Positions 1 to 6,275 are shown, numbered from the stretch's first letter. The stretch: DNA of 8,220 nucleotides from an uncultured Selenomonadales bacterium (GCA_937915725.1 CALGGV010000069.1:1-8220), one strand, 5' to 3'. The notes: generated by a model not told the origin, from the sequence alone. Numbers and translations are program-made.

Positions 1-157
1 GCGCCTCAAAAAAGATATTCGCGTAATTTTTGAAAGAGACCCTGCCGCCAAAAGTTCACTTGAAATAATTTTTTGTTATTCGAGCTTGCATGCAATTTTT
101 AAGCGCGGGTGGATTGTTTCTGCGTAAATTTTTTAAGTTTTTTATTGGAATTAAAAT
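1..157 (+). pseudogene. Decayed partial duplicate of the cysE 5' end
   Basis: Bases 1-157 align to 208-402 inside the intact cysE. The first 55 bases are identical and divergence grows afterwards. In the cysE frame the copy reads RLKKDIRVIFERDPAAK and on to IVSA, then stops at TAA 125-127. Relative to cysE it lacks 27 nt (305-331 of the intact gene, an in-frame loss of nine codons) and then about 10 nt more, which shifts frame and creates the stop. Similarity fades near 157. The left end of the copy lies outside the window, so its start codon and promoter cannot be seen. The hexapeptide-repeat catalytic domain is absent, so it cannot make an active enzyme. It looks like a tandem duplication with a 207-nt offset followed by decay; a remnant of a displaced older cysE is the alternative. 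Confidence 0.85.
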
Positions 158-193
158 GTTGCAATTTGCGCTGTTGAAAGGTAGATTTTTTTA

Positions 194-1042
194 ATGAAAT
201 TTTTTGCGCGCCTCAAAAAAGATATTCGCGTAATTTTTGAAAGAGACCCTGCCGCCAAAAGTACGCTTGAAGTAATTTTTTGTTATTCGGGGTTGCATGC
301 AATTTGGTTGCATAGAATTTCGCACGCCCTTTTTAAGCGCGGCTGGATTGTTTCTGCGCGGCTTATTTCAAATTTTTGCAGATTTTTAACAGGAATTGAA
401 ATACACCCCGGCGCAACAATCGGCGACGGGCTTTTTATTGATCACGGAACGGGAATTGTTATAGGCGAAACAGCGGAAATTGGCAGAAATGTTACACTGT
501 ATCAAGGCGTAACTTTGGGCGGCACCGGCAAGGAAAAAGGCAAACGTCATCCAACTATTGGTAATAATGTTGTAATTGCAACCGGCGCAAAAGTTTTGGG
601 CTCCTTCAAAGTTGGAGACCATGCGAAAATTGGCGCGGGTAGTGTAGTTTTAAAGGAAGTCCCGCCCTACGCAACGGTTGTTGGAATTCCAGGTCGTGTT
701 GTAGTTTTGCACGGCGTAAGAGTTCACAACGAAGAAGAATTCAAAAAGGCGTGGCTTGAACATTGCAAAAAACGCGGCTTGAATGTTGACGACCCAAAAA
801 TTTACAGCGAAATTTGCGAAGAAATTGACGTTGATTTATGTCATAATGAATTGCCCGACCCTGAACGTGAAATGATAGAAATTGCGCTTAGACAAATTCA
901 GCGGCTTGAAGAAAGAGTCCAAGAATTGGAAATAGAATTGTCGGCAGCAAAGGCTGAAATTTCTATGGAGGCGCGGCGCACTTCAGCACTTGAAGTTATT
1001 GTTGAAGATTCTGATTCAAAATCAAAGGAGAAATTAAAATGA
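194..1042 (+). CDS. cysE: Serine O-acetyltransferase CysE
   Basis: Transfers acetyl from acetyl-CoA to L-serine, giving O-acetylserine, the first committed step of cysteine synthesis in the cytoplasm. The 282-residue product has the N-terminal DPAAK signature (18-22) and then a left-handed beta-helix of hexapeptide repeats (about 68-170). The catalytic pair is D83-H84 in IDHGTG, and the GGTGKEKGKRHP loop (109-120) contributes to CoA and serine binding. It is of the short EpsC/CysE type at the N terminus, but about 60 extra residues follow the core. Residues 224-256 are rich in E, R and L with heptad spacing, suggesting a coiled coil, and the end is charged. The ATG is preceded by AAAGG at 177-181. 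The stop overlaps the next gene as ATGA, so translation is probably coupled. Assignment is secure; the role of the tail is unknown. Confidence 0.95.
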   Translation: MKFFARLKKDIRVIFERDPAAKSTLEVIFCYSGLHAIWLHRISHALFKRGWIVSARLISNFCRFLTGIEIHPGATIGDGLFIDHGTGIVIGETAEIGRNVTLYQGVTLGGTGKEKGKRHPTIGNNVVIATGAKVLGSFKVGDHAKIGAGSVVLKEVPPYATVVGIPGRVVVLHGVRVHNEEEFKKAWLEHCKKRGLNVDDPKIYSEICEEIDVDLCHNELPDPEREMIEIALRQIQRLEERVQELEIELSAAKAEISMEARRTSALEVIVEDSDSKSKEKLK

Positions 1043-1329
1043 CTACTTCAAAAAAAATGTTGCTTAATGTTCGTAAAAAAATGTTGGCAAAAGATTTAAA
1101 AGGCATTATTAATTTGCCGAATTATCCTGACAATCAGCCGGTAGAAATTATGATAAGTCCTGCAGCTGAAAAAGAAAAACCTTTAACGCGTGAAGAACGC
1201 AAAGAAGCTTGGCGCAAAATTGATGAAATTATGGCTGAAGTTCGCAACAGTCCAAATTTTGACCCAAATATGACGCTTGAGGATTATCGTATGGAGAGAC
1301 TGGAGGCAAAATATGGACCTTTTAATTGA
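1039..1329 (+). CDS. Antitoxin-like small protein preceding a PIN toxin
   Basis: A 96-residue charged protein that I cannot place in a named family with certainty. The N-terminal part (about 8-42, containing LKGIINLPNYPDNQPVEI) looks like a short beta-strand segment as seen in small antitoxins or DUF2281-like proteins. The rest (about 50-92) is helical and rich in K, E and R, with a tail ending AKYGPFN. Its role as antitoxin is inferred from context: it lies directly upstream of a PIN-domain gene and overlaps it by 17 nt, the usual antitoxin-first layout of VapBC-type pairs. AAAGGAG at 1024-1030 is a strong ribosome-binding site, and its ATG overlaps the cysE stop by 4 nt, so it is transcribed with cysE. 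The frame is intact, unlike the toxin's. Such antitoxins bind and neutralise the toxin and often repress their own promoter; no operator could be recognised here. Confidence 0.65.
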   Translation: MTTSKKMLLNVRKKMLAKDLKGIINLPNYPDNQPVEIMISPAAEKEKPLTREERKEAWRKIDEIMAEVRNSPNFDPNMTLEDYRMERLEAKYGPFN

Positions 1330-1756
1330 TAGTAACGTTGTTTTAGACCGTATGTTAAAACGTGAACCTTTTTGGAAATCGGCTGAAAAAATTTTTGACC
1401 TTGCAGACAAAAATAACGATAACGGCATTAACGGCTATATTTCGGCGTCTGCCGTGACAGATATTTATTATATTGCTTACCGCAGCTTGAAAAATCGTGA
1501 AAAAGTTCGTGCGTTGCTTGAGTAAATTTTAAAGGTTATCAAAATTGCCCCCGTATCCGGCAAAAATATTCAGTACGCCTTTGATTTAAATTGGAAAGAT
1601 TTTGAGGACGCGGTACAATATTCAGTGGCGTTATCAAACGGAATGGACGCCGTTATTACGCGCAATATGAAAGGTTTTTCTCAAGGCGAAGTTAAAATTT
1701 GCACGCCCGAAGAAATTCTTGATTTTATAGATAAAAAAAATTTGGAGGCTGAAAAA
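1313..1756 (+). pseudogene. PIN-domain (VapC-like) toxin, broken by an in-frame stop
   Basis: The start is the ATG at 1313, with GGAGG at 1302-1306. The product begins MDLLIDSNVVLDRML, a classic PIN N terminus with D6 as first metal ligand, and has a second acidic position near D50 (SASAVTDIYY). TAA at 1523-1525 ends it at 70 residues. The same frame continues past the stop with clear PIN sequence: DFEDAVQYSVALSNGMDAVITRN and then CTPEEILDFI. The third acid (FEDA) and the ITRN motif lie beyond the stop, so the short product should lack nuclease activity. One substitution of a GAA, CAA or AAA codon explains the break; there is no frameshift. After the PIN C terminus the frame meets no stop and runs into cysS. 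Intact members of the family are RNases held in check by the upstream antitoxin. A sequencing error at 1523 is the main alternative. Confidence 0.8.
1744..1748 (+). promoter_or_regulatory. Ribosome-binding site setting the cysS start
   Basis: GGAGG lies 8 nt upstream of ATG 1757 and decides the cysS start against the in-frame GTG at 1625. It is embedded in the last codons of the broken PIN reading frame. Confidence 0.85.
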
Positions 1757-3253
1757 ATGATTCAAGTTTACAATACAATGACAAAACGCAAGGAAATTTT
1801 TAAACCTTTGAAAGACGGCGAAATAAGTATTTATTGCTGCGGAGTTACGCCCTACAACGCGCCGCACATTGGCAACGCCCGCCCTTTTGTAACGTGGGAC
1901 GTTATACGCAGATATTTTTCACGGCTCGGCTACAAAGTGCGCTATGTTCAAAATTTTACAGATATTGATGATAAAATTATTCGTACGGCAAACGCTGAAG
2001 GCGTAACGTGGAAAGAAATTGCCGACAGAAATATAGAAATTTATTTTCATTCAATGGACGCGCTGAATATTCAACACGCCGATATTTATCCAAAAGTTTC
2101 TGACACAATGCCGGATATTATAAAAATGGTTGAAACTCTCCTTGAAAAAGGTTATGCTTACAAATTGTCAAATGGCGACGTTTTTTACAGCGTTGAAAAA
2201 ATTAAAAATTATGGCAGATTAAGCGGGCGCAGTTTGGAAGATATGCAAGCCGGCGCACGTGTCGAAGTTGACGACAGAAAAAAACACCCAATGGATTTTG
2301 CACTTTGGAAGGCGGCTAAACCCGGCGAGCCCGCGTGGGATAGTCCTTTTGGTAAGGGAAGACCCGGCTGGCACATTGAATGCTCTGCAATGTCTTTAAA
2401 ATATTTGGGCGAAAAATTCGACTTTCACGGCGGCGGCGCAGATTTAATTTTTCCACACCACGAAAACGAAATTGCTCAATCCTGCGCGGCTATTGGCGAC
2501 GATAACGCCTTTGCTCAATATTGGTTACACAACGGCTTTATCACTATCGACAATTCAAAAATGAGTAAATCTGCAGGAAATTTTTTCACTGTCGAAGATA
2601 TTCTCAAAAAATATCCCGGCGAAGTTGTAAGATTTTTCCTGTTGCAAACTCATTATCGCAGCCCCTTAGATTTCAGCGAAGAAAGAATTAAAGAAACTCA
2701 AATTTCTTACAACCGCCTTAAAACCGCGTACAAAAATTTACACGAACTAGTCAAAAAAATTGAAACTAATGAATTTATCAAAGACAATAAAACCGCGCTT
2801 TTAACAATGTCACAGGCGGGCGGCTTAGTTGAAGGCGCAGAGCGTTTAATGTCTGCCTTTGATGACGCAATGAACGATGATTTTAATACTGCGCTTGCGA
2901 TTAGTTATATGTTTGAACTTTCAAAAGATATAAATTCTTACTACAACGATTATATCAGCGGAAAAATTGCGCCGCGTGGCACTGACGCTTTTATGATTAT
3001 GCGCGTTTCTGAAATTTTTACTGATATGGCGTCAACCATTGGAATTTTTGAAAATATTGAGGCTGAGGAAAATAATTTAGGTTCTGAAATTGTTGACAAC
3101 TTGATGAATATAATAATTTCAATTCGTCAAGACGCCCGCAAAAATAAAAATTGGGCGGTTGCCGATAAAATTCGTGAAGATTTAAAATCTGCCGGAATAA
3201 TTTTGGAAGATACGCCACAGGGTGTAAAATGGAGTTTAGGGACTAAGGATTAA
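1757..3253 (+). CDS. cysS: Cysteinyl-tRNA synthetase CysS
   Basis: Class I synthetase that charges tRNA-Cys with cysteine in the cytoplasm, here 498 residues. The product starts MIQVYNTMTKRKEIFKP, the normal CysRS N terminus. Zinc ligands C28, C209, H234 and E238 fall at the same numbers as in the E. coli enzyme. The HIGH-type motif is PHIGNAR (36-42), and KMSKS is at 268-272. The helical anticodon-binding domain ends near GIILEDTPQGVKW, where the family normally finishes. The last residues, LGTKD, and the TAA are encoded by a heptamer repeat array. An in-frame GTG at 1625 would add 44 residues, but those are the C-terminal PIN sequence of the neighbouring pseudogene, so they are excluded. 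GGAGG at 1744-1748 supports the ATG. Coupling with cysE ties cysteine synthesis to its use. Confidence 0.95.
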   Translation: MIQVYNTMTKRKEIFKPLKDGEISIYCCGVTPYNAPHIGNARPFVTWDVIRRYFSRLGYKVRYVQNFTDIDDKIIRTANAEGVTWKEIADRNIEIYFHSMDALNIQHADIYPKVSDTMPDIIKMVETLLEKGYAYKLSNGDVFYSVEKIKNYGRLSGRSLEDMQAGARVEVDDRKKHPMDFALWKAAKPGEPAWDSPFGKGRPGWHIECSAMSLKYLGEKFDFHGGGADLIFPHHENEIAQSCAAIGDDNAFAQYWLHNGFITIDNSKMSKSAGNFFTVEDILKKYPGEVVRFFLLQTHYRSPLDFSEERIKETQISYNRLKTAYKNLHELVKKIETNEFIKDNKTALLTMSQAGGLVEGAERLMSAFDDAMNDDFNTALAISYMFELSKDINSYYNDYISGKIAPRGTDAFMIMRVSEIFTDMASTIGIFENIEAEENNLGSEIVDNLMNIIISIRQDARKNKNWAVADKIREDLKSAGIILEDTPQGVKWSLGTKD

Positions 3254-3283
3254 GGGCTAAGGACTAGGGATTAAGGATTGGGA
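3236..3283 (+). repeat. Heptamer tandem repeat array, (YTARGGA)n, at the cysS-mrnC junction
   Basis: Six consecutive heptamers: TTAGGGA, CTAAGGA, TTAAGGG, CTAAGGA, CTAGGGA, TTAAGGA, then a partial TTGGGA. The array starts inside the cysS coding region, encodes its last residues, holds its TAA (3251-3253), and fills the whole gap to mrnC. The AAGGA of the sixth unit (3273-3277) lies 8 nt from the mrnC TTG and may serve as its ribosome-binding site. Similar heptamers in the opposite orientation occur at 6287-6300 and 8197-8217. Confidence 0.85.
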
Positions 3284-3285
3284 TT

Positions 3286-3687
3286 TTGAAATATTTAGAT
3301 GAAATAACAACTGATGATAGGCGCAGTCTTTCGCCGCTGGTTACGGCTTATATTGGCGATGCATATTTTCATTTGTACGTTAGGACGCGCCTTTTACAAA
3401 AAACTAAAAAAATTGATAAACTTCACGCTTTAAGCGCGGAAATTGTTTCTGCAACTTTTCAAGCCGACGCTTACAAAAAAATTGAAAAATATTTGACTGA
3501 CGAAGAAAAAGATATTTTTCGACGCGGCAGAAATGCAAAAAGTCACGCGCCCCGCGTTGCAACTGTACAAGAATATCACGCAAGTACAGGCTTTGAGGCT
3601 TTACTCGGCGAATTATTTTTGACTAAAAATTTTGCGCGGCTTGAGGAAATTTGCGAATTGGTTTTAATTGAGGAAGGAATTTTTTAA
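3286..3687 (+). CDS. mrnC: Mini-ribonuclease III MrnC
   Basis: A homodimeric RNase III-like nuclease without a double-strand RNA-binding domain. In Bacillus subtilis it matures the ends of 23S rRNA. The 133-residue product has the expected length. It carries SPLVTAYIGDAYFHLYVR (16-33) with catalytic D25, the RGRNAKS motif (80-86), and STGFEALLGELFLT (100-113) with catalytic E104. The start is TTG at 3286; no ATG is available in frame before the conserved domain. The only Shine-Dalgarno-like sequence, AAGGA at 3273-3277, comes from the heptamer array. The stop abuts the ATG of the next gene with no gap. Lying two genes before rlmB fits a shared role in 23S rRNA maturation. Confidence 0.93.
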   Translation: MKYLDEITTDDRRSLSPLVTAYIGDAYFHLYVRTRLLQKTKKIDKLHALSAEIVSATFQADAYKKIEKYLTDEEKDIFRRGRNAKSHAPRVATVQEYHASTGFEALLGELFLTKNFARLEEICELVLIEEGIF

Positions 3688-4263
3688 ATGAAAAATTTAA
3701 TTTTGGGGCTTGCAATTTTGTTAATCGGCGGAAATATTTCAACTGCAAACGCCGAAAATCAAGGTAGCGACGTTAAAAAAAATTGGGAACTGCAACTTGA
3801 ATACCTGAAAGGAAATTTGAAAGGCGATAGGCATGTTGATAATTACAACGTTCACGTTTTGCAGAAAATGCACGAACACCGCGCCTTGAGTTTTTATCGC
3901 GGCTTTACTTTCACACGCGCCACAGGTTATACTAATCCCAAATATTCCGGAATTTTTCACGATAGTCGCGGCGTTGGAATTGGTCCGGCGGCAATGTTAC
4001 GCTGGGACAGAAATATTTCCGGCAAACTTTATGCAAATTGGGATATTGGCGGCAGTTTAATGTTTTACAACAAGGCTCATCCTTATGACGGGCGCGCTTA
4101 CGGTTTTTTGTGGCGCACCGGTCCTAGTTTCACGTGGAAATATAAAGATGAAAATTCTTTCACTGTGGGTTGGTACGTTAGCCATTTTTCTAACGGTCTC
4201 AAAAAACACAACCCCGGCTACAATACTATGGGCGTTTCTTTAGGAATTAATCACAAATTCTAG
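3688..4263 (+). CDS. PagL-like lipid A deacylase / acyloxyacyl hydrolase family outer-membrane protein
   Basis: A 191-residue exported protein. Residues 1-22 form a signal peptide (MKNLILGLAILLIGG core, cleavage likely after ANA). The rest has alternating, aromatic-rich beta-strands and ends in phenylalanine (GVSLGINHKF), as outer-membrane barrels do. Near the C terminus is VSHFSNG (164-170), matching the H-x-S-N active-site motif of PagL, with H166 and S168 as the presumed catalytic pair, followed by NPG (175-177). PagL removes an acyl chain from lipid A in the outer membrane. The acidic member of the triad, expected about 12 residues after the serine, is not evident; N179 and T180 sit there. 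AGGAAGG (3671-3677) lies inside the end of mrnC, and the ATG follows the mrnC stop directly. The stop TAG begins a heptamer hairpin. Family is likely; activity is less certain. Confidence 0.7.
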   Translation: MKNLILGLAILLIGGNISTANAENQGSDVKKNWELQLEYLKGNLKGDRHVDNYNVHVLQKMHEHRALSFYRGFTFTRATGYTNPKYSGIFHDSRGVGIGPAAMLRWDRNISGKLYANWDIGGSLMFYNKAHPYDGRAYGFLWRTGPSFTWKYKDENSFTVGWYVSHFSNGLKKHNPGYNTMGVSLGINHKF

Positions 4264-4323
4264 GCAAGAGGCAAGAGGCAGCAGAAAAAAAACTCTTGCC
4301 TTTTGTCTTCTGCCTTTTGCCTA
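4261..4323 (+). repeat. Inverted pair of AGGCAAR heptamer arrays forming a long hairpin
   Basis: The left arm 4261-4284 holds AGGCAAG, AGGCAAG and AGGCAGC in tandem. The right arm 4300-4323 reads, on the other strand, as AGGCAAA, AGGCAGA, AGACAAA. As RNA the 24-nt arms pair with two mismatches, counting G-U pairs, around a 15-nt loop; the outer 13 pairs (TAGGCAAGAGGCA with TGCCTTTTGCCTA) are continuous. The PagL-like gene's stop codon TAG is the first three bases. No T-run follows, so it is not a textbook terminator, though it could attenuate transcription or protect the upstream mRNA end. The rlmB ribosome-binding site comes 11 nt later. Confidence 0.8.
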
Positions 4324-4333
4324 ATTTCGACTG

Positions 4334-4340
4334 AAAGGAG
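4334..4340 (+). promoter_or_regulatory. Ribosome-binding site for the rlmB TTG start
   Basis: AAAGGAG lies 8 nt before TTG 4349 and supports that non-ATG start. Confidence 0.8.
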
Positions 4341-4348
4341 AAATTTTC

Positions 4349-5089
4349 TTGACGAATGAAGATTTAGTTATTGGAAGAAACGCAGTTACAGAAACTTTAA
4401 AAGCCGGTCGAAGTGTCAATAAAATTTTGGTGGCGAAGGGCAGTAATGACGGCTCAATAAAAAAAATTCTTGCCCTTGCAAACGAGGCAAAAATTATCGT
4501 GGAATTTGTGGAGCGTCAAAAACTGGATAAAATTTGCGGCGGCGAACGTCATCAAGGAATTATTGCACAGGTTGCCGCAATTCAATATTCCGGCGTTGAA
4601 GAAATTTTGGAAATTGCCGCGTCAAAAAATCAGCCGCCTTTTATAGTTTTGCTGGACGAATTGGAAGACCCGCACAATTTCGGCGCAATTTTACGCACGG
4701 CGGACGCTGTTGGAGTTCACGGCGTTATCATTCCAAAAAGGCGCAGTGTTTCATTAAATTCAACCGTTGCAAAAACTTCAGCCGGTGCAATGGAATATGT
4801 CAAAGTCGCTCAGGTTACAAACGTTGCACAAACTTTAAAAAATCTGCGCGAGGAAGGTTTAAAAGTTGTTGGCGGCGATATGGACGGCGAAAATATTTTT
4901 AGTGCAGATTTAAGCGGCGGAATAGTTTTAGTTATCGGAAATGAGGGCAAAGGTATTCGGCGATTGACGCGGGAAAATTGCGATTTACTGGTAAAAATTC
5001 CAATGGTCGGCAAAATTAATTCTCTCAATGCATCGGTTGCCGGCGCGGTTTTAATGTACGAAATTTTTAAGCAAAGAAATTTTAAATAA
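4349..5089 (+). CDS. rlmB: 23S rRNA 2'-O-methyltransferase, RlmB/TrmH (SpoU) family
   Basis: A SAM-dependent knotted (SPOUT) methyltransferase that by family modifies the ribose of a guanosine in 23S rRNA. The 246-residue product has the N-terminal substrate-binding domain (VIGRNAVTETLKAG at 7-20; GGERHQGIIAQV at 64-75) and then the catalytic domain. Motif 1 is LEDPHNFGAILRTADAVG (105-122) with conserved N110 and R116. Motif 2 is IGNEGKGI (196-203), and motif 3 is IPMVGKINSLNASVAGAV (217-234). The start is TTG with AAAGGAG at good spacing. It is last in the + strand series and meets the - strand cobD gene tail to tail across a dispersed repeat. YacO-type proteins in Firmicutes are usually named RlmB, but the exact target nucleotide is not proven by sequence. 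Confidence 0.9.
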   Translation: MTNEDLVIGRNAVTETLKAGRSVNKILVAKGSNDGSIKKILALANEAKIIVEFVERQKLDKICGGERHQGIIAQVAAIQYSGVEEILEIAASKNQPPFIVLLDELEDPHNFGAILRTADAVGVHGVIIPKRRSVSLNSTVAKTSAGAMEYVKVAQVTNVAQTLKNLREEGLKVVGGDMDGENIFSADLSGGIVLVIGNEGKGIRRLTRENCDLLVKIPMVGKINSLNASVAGAVLMYEIFKQRNFK

Positions 5090-5232
5090 AAAAAGCCCTG
5101 GAGCATGTTTACAAATTGAAGATTAAAAGGCGCAAAGGACGCCCGCCGCACTCCGTTTTTGCTTGCAGGGCGAAAGATTCTTTCTTGTAAAGAAAAGCCG
5201 AATTGTTATATCCCAAAACTTTTAAAAAAAAA
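5090..5232. repeat. Dispersed repeat element, copy 1
   Basis: The element fills the gap between rlmB and cobD. It shares a 20-nt core (5142-5161, CCCGCCGCACTCCGTTTTTG) with 8115-8134, plus flanking matches: ATGTTTACAAA at 5105-5115, GGCGCA at 5129-5134, and GCCGA.TTGTTA near 5197-5208. GCCCTG at 5095-5100 pairs with CAGGGC at 5166-5171, extended by AGCA 5102-5105 with TGCT 5160-5163, enclosing the core in a 54-nt loop. Read on the - strand that stem is followed by seven T. TTTACAA 5108-5114 and TTGTAAA 5185-5191 are also inverted. No protein is encoded. Confidence 0.75.
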
Positions 5233-5253
5233 GCCCTAGATATTTTCTAAGGC
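5224..5253 (-). terminator. Intrinsic terminator of the kinase-pduX-cobD unit
   Basis: On the - strand GCCTTAGA (5253-5246), a 5-nt loop and TCTAGGGC (5240-5233) form an 8-pair stem with one G-U pair, followed at once by nine T (5232-5224). The stem includes the last cobD codons and its TAG stop. Confidence 0.85.
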
Positions 5254-6252
5254 GTCAAACAATTTTAAATTTTCTTCACGTGAACGAATTGCACAGCGTA
5301 AAAATCGTCCGTCTAATCCTACGAAATTTTCACAATTCCTCAACAAGATTTTTTTCAGCCGCAATTTTTTTAGTACTGATTTTGCAAATTCCGGCGTTTC
5401 AAATTTCAGCAGTACAAAATTTGCTGTAGGCTCAAAAAATTCTAAGTTGGGGATTTTTTTCAGCCGTTCGATAAAAAATTTTTGTTCAGATTTAAGCCAA
5501 TTTCTTGTATCGACAAAAAATTTTTCGTCAGATAACGCCGCCACGCCCGCCTTTTGCGCCAAAAAATTTACATTCCAAACATCTTTTGCCGCGTTTAATT
5601 TTGCGGCTAATTTTTTTTCTACGACTGCAAATCCTAATCTTAAGCCGGGTATTGCAAAAATTTTTGTCAAAGATTGTACAACCGTTATTTTTTCTGAAAC
5701 TAATTTTCGCGCAGATTCAACTTCCAAAAAATCTATAAAAGATTCATCAAGCAAAATTTTGGCGTTGGAAATTTTTTTAAGATTATCGATTGAAATTAAA
5801 TTACCGGTAGGATTGTTGGGGCGTCCCAAAATTATTAAATCCGCCGAAAAGTCCTGCGCGAGATTAAGCTGAAAATTTTCTTCGGCGCGTGTAAAAATGT
5901 ATTCAATTTCGGCGTTAATTGCGCGGGCGGCGCGTTCATATTCAGAAAAACTCGGTACGGGGATTAAAATTTTGCGCGGGCGTGTAACATTCAAGTACAA
6001 ATAAAAAAATTCAGCCGCGCCGTTTACTAAAACTAAATTTTCAGCCGAAACTTTGTAGCGTTGAGAAATTGCGGCTTTTAATTCGGTTGCATTTGGGTCG
6101 GGATAATTTTTAACGCCGTCGATATTTTCAATTATCGCCGCACGAACTTTTTCAGAAACGCCAAGCGGGTTAATATTTGCGCTGAAGTCTAACCAATCGC
6201 CCGCTGTGCCGTCGGCGTTGTAAATTTGCCCGCCGTGTTCAAATTTTTGCAT
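5236..6252 (-). CDS. cobD: Threonine-phosphate decarboxylase CobD
   Basis: A PLP-dependent fold-type I enzyme that decarboxylates L-threonine O-3-phosphate to (R)-1-amino-2-propanol phosphate, used to attach the lower-loop linker in cobalamin synthesis. The 338 residues have the usual length. Visible are N-terminal EHGG (5-8), DFSANINPLG (22-31), NYPDP (49-53), VNGAAEF (76-82), GRPNNPTG (143-150), LDESFIDF (168-175), the Schiff-base lysine K197 in SLTKIFAIPGLRLG, and the carboxylate-binding arginine in CAIR (R323). The HGG start and DFSANINP block distinguish CobD from the related HisC aminotransferases. The ATG has a GGGGGAA-type site just upstream. It is the last gene of the - strand unit, 23 nt after pduX, and its stop lies in the terminator stem. 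Confidence 0.92.
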   Translation of the reverse strand: MQKFEHGGQIYNADGTAGDWLDFSANINPLGVSEKVRAAIIENIDGVKNYPDPNATELKAAISQRYKVSAENLVLVNGAAEFFYLYLNVTRPRKILIPVPSFSEYERAARAINAEIEYIFTRAEENFQLNLAQDFSADLIILGRPNNPTGNLISIDNLKKISNAKILLDESFIDFLEVESARKLVSEKITVVQSLTKIFAIPGLRLGFAVVEKKLAAKLNAAKDVWNVNFLAQKAGVAALSDEKFFVDTRNWLKSEQKFFIERLKKIPNLEFFEPTANFVLLKFETPEFAKSVLKKLRLKKILLRNCENFVGLDGRFLRCAIRSREENLKLFDALENI

Positions 6253-6275
6253 AAATTCCCCCGCTTTTTTAAAGA

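Noticed and set aside
1500..1630. Frameshift in the PIN gene
   Set aside because: The pieces before and after 1525 are in the same frame, so a nonsense codon alone explains the break.
1625..1756. Upstream GTG start giving CysS 44 extra residues
   Set aside because: The extra residues are the C-terminal part of the broken PIN toxin, and GGAGG points to ATG 1757, where the normal CysRS N terminus begins.
3236..3283. CRISPR-like repeat
   Set aside because: The units are 7 nt, contiguous and degenerate, with no spacers.
4810..5151. 113-codon - strand open frame
   Set aside because: Antisense to the rlmB catalytic domain and into repeat copy 1; no protein-like features.
5447..5872. 141-codon + strand open frame
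   Set aside because: It lies antisense within cobD, which has all family motifs; its translation is low-complexity and has no recognisable domain.
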